Part shown: positions 5,596-11,381 of the stretch, in pieces
Layout: each line of letters starts with the position of its first letter
Numbering within the stretch: position 1 is the first letter of the stretch
Assembly (NCBI GenBank): GCA_028678635.1
Contig: JAJRDC010000251.1
Span: 1 to 11,381 of the forward strand
Reading direction: 5' to 3'
From: Methanomicrobiales archaeon
Lineage (GTDB): Archaea > Halobacteriota > Methanomicrobia > Methanomicrobiales > JACTUA01
DNA: 11,381 nt
Program-made: the position numbers and the translations under genes
The notes under the pieces: model-generated
Seen by the model: only the letters and a program-made list of their open reading frames with translations
Databases searched by the model: none
What the model was told of the DNA's origin: nothing

Positions 5596-6333
5596 ATGGA
5601 ATCACGGGAGATCTTTTCCGGCCTGGCCACCATCCCCCCGGTTTTTCTGCGCCTCGATGGCAGGGCATTCCACGGCCTTGCCCGTTCCCTGGCCCTTGAG
5701 AGGCCCTTTGATGCCCGATTCTGCCGGGCCATGGCAGACGTGGCTGCGCTGCTGGTAGCCGAAAGCGGCCTCTCCCCCGTCCTTGCCTACACCTTCTCCG
5801 ATGAGATCAGCCTCTACTTCACCACCCTCCCCTTCAGCGGCCGGGTGGAGAAGCTGGACTCGGTGACCGCATCCTACGCCGCCAGCTGCCTCACGCTGGC
5901 CCTGGGGATTCCCGAGCCCCTGGCCTTCGATGCCCGGGTGGTCCAGGCATCCCCGGACTACGCGGAGACGTACCTGCAGGAGCGGCAGGCGGAGGCGTGG
6001 AGGAACCACATGAATGCCTGGTGCCAGGAGACCCTGGTCCGGGAGGGGATGGATCCTGGCAAGGCCGCCGATTCCCTGAAGGGGCTCCCCTCGGAGTCCC
6101 TCCACGAGATGATGTTCTCCCGGGGGGTGAACCTGGCAAAAACCCCGGCCTGGCAGCGGCGGGGCGTGCTGGTCTACCGGAGGGAGGAGGAACGGGCCGG
6201 GTACAACCCGGTGACCGGCCAGGACGTCACCGCCCTCCGGAAGGTGGTGACCGTGGATACAGACCTGCCCCTCTTCACATCCCCGGAGGGCGTTGCCCTG
6301 ATCCGGTCACTGGTCCGGGTTCCGGGTCCGTGA
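5596..6333 (+). CDS. thg1: tRNA(His) guanylyltransferase / Thg1-like 3'-5' polymerase
   Basis: A 245-residue archaeal member of the Thg1 family. These enzymes add nucleotides in the 3'-to-5' direction, classically G-1 on tRNA-His, or repair tRNA 5' ends. The palm-domain metal ligands are visible in RLDGRAFH (19-26, Asp21) and YTFSDEIS (65-72, Asp69/Glu70). Later family segments are FDARV (111-115), RNHMNAW (136-142) and GVNLAKTPAWQRRG (177-190). The length is normal for archaeal members and the gene looks intact. ATG 5596 puts REIFSGLATIPPVFLRLDGR at the N-terminus as expected; it follows a pyrimidine-rich tract without a ribosome-binding site. It may be co-transcribed with the PRC-barrel gene or start from an unseen promoter. 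Whether it acts on tRNA-His (template-independent or not) or on 5' repair cannot be told; no tRNA-His gene is in the window. Confidence 0.92.
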   Translation: MESREIFSGLATIPPVFLRLDGRAFHGLARSLALERPFDARFCRAMADVAALLVAESGLSPVLAYTFSDEISLYFTTLPFSGRVEKLDSVTASYAASCLTLALGIPEPLAFDARVVQASPDYAETYLQERQAEAWRNHMNAWCQETLVREGMDPGKAADSLKGLPSESLHEMMFSRGVNLAKTPAWQRRGVLVYRREEERAGYNPVTGQDVTALRKVVTVDTDLPLFTSPEGVALIRSLVRVPGP

Positions 6334-6355
6334 TCCGGTCCGCCGCCGGATACGT

Positions 6356-6381
6356 ACTCCGAGTGTGGGCATCCTCAGCGG
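6356..6381. repeat. Left member of direct-repeat pair flanking the element
   Basis: ACTCCGAG at 6356-6363 and GGCATCCTCAGCGG at 6368-6381 recur as ACTCCGGAG (6567-6575) and GGCATCCTCAGCGG (6578-6591). The last 14 bases are identical. The pair brackets the composite repeat copy, which could mean tandem units, recombination, or duplicated insertion-site sequence. Confidence 0.6.
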
Positions 6382-6557
6382 GGAGGGGGCTCCGCCCCCT
6401 CCCGGTCCCTCCCCCTGATGAGAGGATAGCCTGATCCACATAGATTGAACACCGAAGACATCAGCAATCGGGATCAACCGACGGGGGGGGCGCCCACGCG
6501 GCGGGGGGCGGAGCCCCCCAGGAGCGTCTCACCAGTATGCATCAGATACCGGAAACC
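6381..6557. repeat. Composite GC-rich structured repeat, copy 3
   Basis: Module P is a perfect 10-bp hairpin: GGGAGGGGGC (6381-6390), loop TCC, GCCCCCTCCC (6394-6403), followed by GATGAGAGGAT at 6417-6427. Module Q begins GATCAACCG at 6472, has an eight-base G-run, then GCCCACGCGGCGGGGGG. Its second stem is perfect: GGGGGGC (6503-6509), loop GGA, GCCCCCC (6513-6519). The tail GGAGCGTCTCACCAGTA and CGGAAACC ends near 6557. Compared with copies 1 and 2 it lacks the 11-base GCCGAAGCGGA insert. It fills the gap between the convergent Thg1 and ileS genes. The stretch 6334-6584 contains no credible gene. Confidence 0.65.
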
Positions 6558-6566
6558 TGAAAGGTG

Positions 6567-6591
6567 ACTCCGGAGCCGGCATCCTCAGCGG
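6567..6591. repeat. Right member of direct-repeat pair, covering the ileS stop
   Basis: ACTCCGGAGCC then GGCATCCTCAGCGG repeats the sequence at 6356-6381. The ileS stop codon (TGA on the - strand, 6587-6585) and the codon before it lie within the repeat, so the repeat boundary coincides with the gene's 3' end. Confidence 0.6.
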
Positions 6592-9500
6592 ACGGGGGCC
6601 CGCGAGATCGCGGTCCGGAGGGGGATCCCCTCCACGTCCCATTCCGCCTCGGCGGTCCAGGACCCTGCCGGGGCGCCCCCGCCTGGGCCTGAGAGGACCA
6701 GCTCCCGAGCCCTCACCTCGTCCCGGATCACCGCCTCCCACGTCCCCCTGATGAGATCCGCTACCCGGGGATCCCCTACCTCCACCCGGGCCACGATGAA
6801 GTCCTCCACGGCCAGATCTGCCTGGCGGCGCATCTCCTGGAGCCTGCGGATCACCTCCCGGGAATAGCCCTCCGCCTCCAGCTCGGGAGTGAGGGAGACA
6901 TCCACGTACACGGTCCCGTCCGGCATGGGCGCCGCGAAGATCCCCTCCGGCACCTTCTCGTGGAACATAAGCATCTCGCCGGTGACCTCGAAGCACTTCC
7001 CGCCGGCCTCCAGGATCGCCTTCCCGTCCCGTGCGATCTCCCGCTGCAGCCGGTCCGCGTCTGCGGAGATGACCAGCTCCCGGACCTTCGGGGCCTCCTT
7101 CCCGAAGGCAGGGCCCACCCGCTTCATGACGGGCTCTGCCTGGCGCCCGATCCGGTCCCAGGCACCCTCCACGACCAGCACCTTCCGGCTGTTGGCCCGG
7201 GCCCGGCAGATCGACTGCAAAAGCCCGATGGCCTCCACCACCTTCGGGGAGGACGTGGCCACCACCACCTCGGAGACCGGCCAGCGGAGCTTCCGTTTCC
7301 CTGCCTGGCGGGCATTGGCGACTGCGTCGTCAAAGGCCCGGACCACCTCCATGGCCGACTCCAGCGCCGGGTCCAGGAGCACCTCATCGCCCGCAGGCCA
7401 GTCCAGCATGTGCACCGAGAGGGGATCGCCGTCGGCCTTCAGGTTCTGGTACAGGTACTCGGCCAGGTGGGGGGTGAAGGGGGAGAGGAGCTGTATCAAC
7501 CGGCGCAGGACGTGGTACAGTGTGTCGTAGGCGTCCTGTTTCTCTTGTGAATCCCCCTCCAGCCACAATCGGTTGCGGACCAGCTGGACGTACCAGCGGG
7601 AGAGGTCATTGAGCACGAACTCCTGTACCGCCCGGGTGGCCCGGTGGAGCTGGCAGCCTGCCATGGCCGCGTCCACCTCCCTTGCCAGGGAAGTGGCCCG
7701 GGAGAGGATCCACCGGTCCTCGGCGGCCAGCTCCCGGACCCGGTTCCGGATCGGTGCGGGATCGTACCCTTCCGGTCCCGCGGGAGGAGCATAGTGGTCC
7801 AGAATCATGTAGGGGAGGGGGAACCGGTACACGTTCCAGAGGATGGAGAGGGCCCGCTGGACGGTCTTCACCCCCTCCCAGTTGAACTTCAGGTCATCCC
7901 AGGGGGCATTCGCCGAGAGGATGTAGAGCCGGAGGATGTCCACGCCGTAGTCCCGGATCACCTCGTCCGGAGCCACGACGTTCCCGAGGCTTTTACTCAT
8001 CTTGCGCCCCTCGGCGTCCAGGGCAAAGCCGTGCATGAGCACGCTCCGGTACGGGGCCCGGTGGAAGGCAATGGTGGAGGCGCCCAGCTGGGAGTAGAAC
8101 CAGCCCCGGGTCTGGTCCTGCCCCTCGGTGATGAAGTCGGCGGGCCAGTGGAGATCGAACTCCTCCCGCCGGCGGGGGAATCCCAGGGTGCCCCAGGAGG
8201 CCACCGCGGAATCGAACCAGACATCGAAGATGTCCTCCACCCGCCGCATGGTCCCTCCGCAGGGGCACGGGACGGTAATCCCGTCCACCCAGGGCCGGTG
8301 GGGATCCGGCACCTTCGTCCCTGAAAGGGCCTCCAGCTCCGCGATGGTCCCCACCACACGGTGAGCCCCGCAGGCCCGGCAGGTCCAGATGGGGATGGGG
8401 ATCCCCCAGTAGCGCTGCCGGGATATGCACCAGTCCCTGGCCTCCTTCAGCCAGTCGTGGAACCGGGCAGAGCCCGCCCACTCCGGGTACCAGGTGACCC
8501 CCCTGATCTCGTCGAGCATCGCGTCCCGGATCTCCGAGGCCTTCAGGAACCATTGCTCCGTGGCCCGGTAGATGATGGGGGTCTTGCACCGCCAGCAGTG
8601 GCCGTACCGGTGGGTCACCTCGCCCCGGGAGAGGAGGGATGGTCCAAGGTCTGCAAGGACCACCTCGTTCGCATCCCGGACGTGCATGCCCCGGTAGCAG
8701 CCGCCCTCCTCCGTGAACCGGCCAGCCGCGTCCACCGGGCAGAAGACCGGCAGGCGCTCCCGGATCCCCAGCAGGTAGTCATCCCACCCGTGGCCGGGGG
8801 CGATGTGGACGATCCCGGTGTTCTCGACCGTGACAAAGTCCGCCTCCACCACCCGGTGGTGGTGCGAGGCCTGGAAGGGCACCTTCCCCGCGAGAGGGGA
8901 AAGGTACTCCATCCCCACCAGGTCGGAGCCCAGGCGCTTGTCCAGGACCGTGAAATCCCTGTAACGGCCTTTCCGCAGGACCAGGTCCAGCAGGTCGTCG
9001 GCGATCCAGAGGGTCTCCTCCACCCCGTCCTTTGTTGCCCGGACCTTCGCGTAGATCACCTGCGGGTGGACGGCGGCGGCCACGTTGGCCGGGAGCGTCC
9101 AGGGGGTCGTGGTCCAGATCACCAGGTACTCCTCTTCCCTGCCCCGGACCGGGAACTTCACGAACAGGGAGGGGTCTGTCGCGTCCCAGTACTCCACCTC
9201 CGAGTCGGCGATGGCGGTCTCGCACCGGGGGCACCAGTTCACCACCCGGTGCCCCTGCTCCAGCATCCCCTCCTCGTCGGCCCGGGCGAGCGTCCACCAG
9301 GCAGCCTCGATGTAGTCCTCGGAAATCGTCAGGTACGGGTGGTCAAAGTCCAGCCAGACACCGAGAGCCCTGAACTGCTCTGACATCACCACCATGTTCT
9401 TCTGGGCAAAGGACCGGCACTCCTCGATGAACCTGCCGATGCCGTAGTCCTCGATGTCCTTTTTCGACGTGAATCCCAGCTCGTGCTCCACCTTCACCTC

Positions 9501-9773
9501 GATGGGGAGCCCGTGCATGTCGTACCCTGCCCGCTCGATGATGTGACGGCCGCGAAGCCGGTGGTAGCGGAGGATGCTGTCCTTCAGGATCTTGTTCCAT
9601 GCGGTGCCCAGGTGGATGTTCCCCGTCGTGTACGGGGGGCCGTCCACAAAGAAGAGCGGGGTGCCCCCGCTCCGGAGCGCCCTCACCTTCCGGTAGACCT
9701 CGTGGTCCTTCCAGAACGTTCGGACCCACTCCTCCACCTTCCCTGTCTGGTAGGTGCCTGCGGCCTCTTTCAC
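6585..9773 (-). CDS. ileS: Isoleucyl-tRNA synthetase
   Basis: A 1062-residue class Ia synthetase that charges tRNA-Ile and edits misactivated valine. Visible signatures: DGPPYTTGNIHLGT at 44-57 (the HIGH-equivalent motif, HLGT), CP1 editing-site motif WTTTPWTLPAN at 220-230, HIAPGHGWDDYLLG at 323-336 with the editing-domain aspartates, and KMSKS at 591-595. Four cysteines, C465/C468 and C503/C505, look like a zinc ribbon inserted before the second half of the catalytic domain. Anticodon-binding and C-terminal regions follow, including ELEAEGYSREVIRRLQEMRR, typical of the long archaeal/eukaryotic-type enzyme. The start is a GTG at 9773 with GGGGG about 6 bases upstream; no internal ATG would keep the N-terminus. 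It is monocistronic, divergent from the small Rossmann protein across 98 bases. The stop falls in a repeat. Confidence 0.97.
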   Translation of the reverse strand: MKEAAGTYQTGKVEEWVRTFWKDHEVYRKVRALRSGGTPLFFVDGPPYTTGNIHLGTAWNKILKDSILRYHRLRGRHIIERAGYDMHGLPIEVKVEHELGFTSKKDIEDYGIGRFIEECRSFAQKNMVVMSEQFRALGVWLDFDHPYLTISEDYIEAAWWTLARADEEGMLEQGHRVVNWCPRCETAIADSEVEYWDATDPSLFVKFPVRGREEEYLVIWTTTPWTLPANVAAAVHPQVIYAKVRATKDGVEETLWIADDLLDLVLRKGRYRDFTVLDKRLGSDLVGMEYLSPLAGKVPFQASHHHRVVEADFVTVENTGIVHIAPGHGWDDYLLGIRERLPVFCPVDAAGRFTEEGGCYRGMHVRDANEVVLADLGPSLLSRGEVTHRYGHCWRCKTPIIYRATEQWFLKASEIRDAMLDEIRGVTWYPEWAGSARFHDWLKEARDWCISRQRYWGIPIPIWTCRACGAHRVVGTIAELEALSGTKVPDPHRPWVDGITVPCPCGGTMRRVEDIFDVWFDSAVASWGTLGFPRRREEFDLHWPADFITEGQDQTRGWFYSQLGASTIAFHRAPYRSVLMHGFALDAEGRKMSKSLGNVVAPDEVIRDYGVDILRLYILSANAPWDDLKFNWEGVKTVQRALSILWNVYRFPLPYMILDHYAPPAGPEGYDPAPIRNRVRELAAEDRWILSRATSLAREVDAAMAGCQLHRATRAVQEFVLNDLSRWYVQLVRNRLWLEGDSQEKQDAYDTLYHVLRRLIQLLSPFTPHLAEYLYQNLKADGDPLSVHMLDWPAGDEVLLDPALESAMEVVRAFDDAVANARQAGKRKLRWPVSEVVVATSSPKVVEAIGLLQSICRARANSRKVLVVEGAWDRIGRQAEPVMKRVGPAFGKEAPKVRELVISADADRLQREIARDGKAILEAGGKCFEVTGEMLMFHEKVPEGIFAAPMPDGTVYVDVSLTPELEAEGYSREVIRRLQEMRRQADLAVEDFIVARVEVGDPRVADLIRGTWEAVIRDEVRARELVLSGPGGGAPAGSWTAEAEWDVEGIPLRTAISRAPVR

Positions 9774-9871
9774 ACGGTTCCCCCGTACACCCTCGCTCCC
9801 TGAATGTTGTCCTTCCCCATCAAAGCATTTTTCGGATGGTCACCCCCATCCCTTCCCGGAGAGTTGTGGGG
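9774..9871. promoter_or_regulatory. Divergent promoter region, ileS / TIGR00725-like gene
   Basis: Within these 98 bases the only AT-rich patch is AAAGCATTTTTC at 9822-9833. About 26 bases to either side gives starts near 9803 for ileS (leader about 30 bases, with GGGGG before GTG) and near 9855 for the + gene (GGAGAG at 9858-9863 before ATG 9872). It is weak as a TATA box. Confidence 0.35.
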
Positions 9872-10318
9872 ATGGCGGTCCAGATCGCGGTGATCGGGAA
9901 GGAGGAATGCACGCCTGAGGAGGCAGAGGCGGCGGAGACCATCGGGTACATGGTCGCCGCGAACCACGAGATCCTGCTCTGCGGCGGCGGCAGGGGTGTG
10001 ATGGAGGCAGCCTGCCGCGGGGCAAAGGAACAGGGCGGTACCACCGTGGGGATTCTCCCCGGCAGGGGCCCGGGCAATCCCCACCTGGACGTGGCCATCC
10101 GGACGAACATGGGCCACGCGAGGAACGTGGCGCTGGTGGAGTCCGCCGATGCGGTCATTGCCGTCGGGGGAGGTTACGGGACCCTCTCCGAGATAGCAGT
10201 CGCCCTGAAGCTGGGAAAGCCGGTCTTCGGGTACCGCACCTGGGACATCGAGGGGGTGTTCCGGTGTGCAACACCCGAAGAAACCGTTGTTATGGCTGTC
10301 CGCGCTGCACGCCTGTGA
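9872..10318 (+). CDS. TIGR00725-type SLOG/LOG-like Rossmann protein
   Basis: A 148-residue cytoplasmic protein resembling the TIGR00725 family, distant kin of LOG (Lonely Guy) phosphoribohydrolases and the DprA/Smf nucleotide-binding fold. The nucleotide-binding elements are CGGGRGVMEAACRGA (37-51), GILPG (60-64), GHARNVALVESADAV (81-95) and GGGYGTLSE (99-107). In true LOG enzymes the last motif reads PGGxGTxxE; here the proline position is glycine, so cytokinin-type activity should not be assumed. ATG 9872 is chosen because GGAGAG lies 8 bases upstream and the protein then starts at the first beta strand; GTG 9866 and ATG 9836 are in frame but less likely. The gene's last 29 bases overlap the convergent moeA-like gene. 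The biochemical role of this subfamily is not established as far as I know. Confidence 0.85.
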   Translation: MAVQIAVIGKEECTPEEAEAAETIGYMVAANHEILLCGGGRGVMEAACRGAKEQGGTTVGILPGRGPGNPHLDVAIRTNMGHARNVALVESADAVIAVGGGYGTLSEIAVALKLGKPVFGYRTWDIEGVFRCATPEETVVMAVRAARL

Positions 10319-11381
10319 GAGTCGTGTCGTAGCCGCCCATCGCGGTAAGACGGTCACGGAAGGCGGGGGAACCGAGGGCGGTGACGAGCGCCTGGATCCG
10401 GGGGTCCGTCATCTGTTCCCTTCGGATCGCCAGCTCGTACCGTTCCTGCCCGACAGGCACAAACGCGAGGCCCAGCGCCTTCGCCGCGCTGTACACGCAG
10501 ATGCCGCAGTCAGCCTCGCCGGATTTCACTGCAAGGGCCACCGCCAGGTGGGTGGTCATCTCCCGGTCATAGCCCCGGAGGGATGCCGGCGAGATTCCCC
10601 GCTCCGCGAGGAGGTAGTCGAGGAGCATCCGGGTCCCGGAGCCCTTCTGGCGGTTCACGAACCGGTGAGAGGGCAGGTCGTCCAGGGTCAGCCCGTCCCG
10701 GGAGACCACCCCCTGTTCCCGCCCCGCCACGCAGACCAGGTCCACGGCGGTGCCCGGCAGGTACCGCTCCAGGTACCAGGTGTTGTAGCTGCCGTCCGGG
10801 CCCAGCAGGTGGGTGGGGGCGGCATGGCACTCGCCTCTCGAGAGTGCCAGCAGGCCTGCCAGCGAACCCGAAGAAGCGGCATGGAGGTCCACCCCGGGCC
10901 GTACCAGGTCAGCCAGGTGGTCCAGGGCAGGGTCATGGCTGCCCGTGAGAAGGAGTGCCCGCTCCGACTCTGCCCTGGGGACCATCAGCCGTGCAGTGAC
11001 CGGCGAGCCCGCCTCCACCCCCTCGGCAGCGGGATCGATCCGGAAGCAGGCATTGGCCCGCACCGCCGCCATCTGCACCCCGGCGCCACGGGAGAGTGGC
11101 TCAGCCACCCACCGCTCCCCGACCCGTGCCACCGCGGCCAGGATGAACTCGGTGACACCGGGCTCCGACGGGATGCTCCGGGTCACCCGCGCCTGCAGGG
11201 TATCCTCTTCCGGCAGGGGAAGGCCCCAGAGGCCCAGGAGGGGAGCCACGATCTCCCGCAGGACGGTGAGGGCCGAGAGAGGGTAGCCTGGGAGGCCGAT
11301 CACCGGCTTCCCCTGCACCCTCCCCAGGATCACCGGTTTCCCCGGCTTCATTGCCACGCCGTGGAAGATTACCTCGCCCGC
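10290..11381 (-). CDS. MoeA-like protein fused to a substrate-binding-like domain (5' end missing)
   Basis: The gene enters from the right edge; 363 residues of the C-terminal part are visible. Residues 1-40 show the end of the MoeA molybdotransferase core: [15 protein letters not shown], then [10 protein letters not shown] (29-38). A MoeA domain-IV-like beta region follows to about 138. From about 145 on, a periplasmic-binding-protein-like domain appears: [37 protein letters not shown] and [18 protein letters not shown]. MoeA inserts molybdate or tungstate into adenylylated molybdopterin, and fusions to such domains are known in archaea and some bacteria. The attached domain might sense the oxyanion or a pterin; this is inference. 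No signal peptide can lie in the visible part, and the fused domain should be cytoplasmic. Its stop lies 29 bases inside the convergent neighbour. Confidence 0.88.
   Translation of the reverse strand, partial: AGEVIFHGVAMKPGKPVILGRVQGKPVIGLPGYPLSALTVLREIVAPLLGLWGLPLPEEDTLQARVTRSIPSEPGVTEFILAAVARVGERWVAEPLSRGAGVQMAAVRANACFRIDPAAEGVEAGSPVTARLMVPRAESERALLLTGSHDPALDHLADLVRPGVDLHAASSGSLAGLLALSRGECHAAPTHLLGPDGSYNTWYLERYLPGTAVDLVCVAGREQGVVSRDGLTLDDLPSHRFVNRQKGSGTRMLLDYLLAERGISPASLRGYDREMTTHLAVALAVKSGEADCGICVYSAAKALGLAFVPVGQERYELAIRREQMTDPRIQALVTALGSPAFRDRLTAMGGYDTTLTGVQRGQP

Noticed and set aside
6381..6403. Intrinsic terminator for Thg1
   Set aside because: The hairpin is perfect but no T-run follows it, and it recurs as part of a larger repeat, so termination is not supported.
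6415..6434. Possible C/D box sRNA (CTGATGA then CTGA)
   Set aside because: The C box lacks the required purine at its first position, the boxes are only 9 bases apart and no C'/D' pair follows.
6382..6577. Insertion of a mobile element with target-site duplication
   Set aside because: The flanking repeats are about 25 bases and imperfect, there is no terminal inverted repeat pair or transposase, and the other gap shows no such flanks. The repeat origin is left open.
8361..9383. 340-codon + frame opposite ileS
   Set aside because: No domain can be seen, and ileS motifs HLGT, TTPWTLPAN and KMSKS prove the - strand is coding.

Overview
The window looks like chromosomal DNA of a high-GC methanogenic archaeon. 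My best guess is the Methanomicrobiales or a close relative. Evidence: an archaeal 6-hydroxymethyl-7,8-dihydropterin pyrophosphokinase (MptE) for methanopterin synthesis, an archaeal-type isoleucyl-tRNA synthetase, an archaeal Thg1 family protein, an archaeal PRC-barrel protein, a radical SAM protein with a C-terminal helix-hairpin-helix, and a MoeA fused to a substrate-binding-like domain. Intergenic regions have TATA-like boxes placed about 26 bases upstream of plausible starts. The proteins lack the strongly acidic composition of haloarchaea. Genus-level placement is inference.

Layout. 3-131: possible 3' end of an upstream + strand gene. 132-557: gap with no credible gene, filled largely by GC-rich structured repeats. 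558-631 (-): tRNA-Lys(CTT), with a palindromic TATA box at 665-672 that could serve it and the divergent operon. 718-4079 (+): three overlapping genes, a DHH/DHHA1 phosphoesterase, mptE and a radical SAM/HhH protein. 4076-5245 (-): site-2-protease-type membrane metalloprotease with two CBS domains, convergent with the operon and overlapping its stop codon. 5296-5556 (+): PRC-barrel protein, head-to-head with the protease across 50 bp. 5596-6333 (+): Thg1-like 3'-5' nucleotidyltransferase. 6334-6584: second repeat-bearing gap. 6585-9773 (-): ileS. 9872-10318 (+): small Rossmann-fold TIGR00725/SLOG-type protein. 10290-11381 (-): 3' portion of a moeA-like gene with a C-terminal periplasmic-binding-protein-like domain, running off the window.

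The genes are mostly housekeeping: translation (tRNA-Lys, ileS, Thg1), pterin cofactor synthesis (mptE), molybdopterin cofactor synthesis (moeA fusion) and membrane proteolysis. The most unusual signal is noncoding. Both large gaps lie between convergent genes. Both carry the same ordered pair of modules: a GC-rich hairpin, then 67-68 bases later a block starting GATCAACCG that contains a second GC-rich stem. One gap also has a second partial copy of the block. Direct repeats flank the element beside ileS, and the ileS stop codon falls inside one of them. This is the best candidate for an undescribed repeat or structured-RNA family; its function is unknown.
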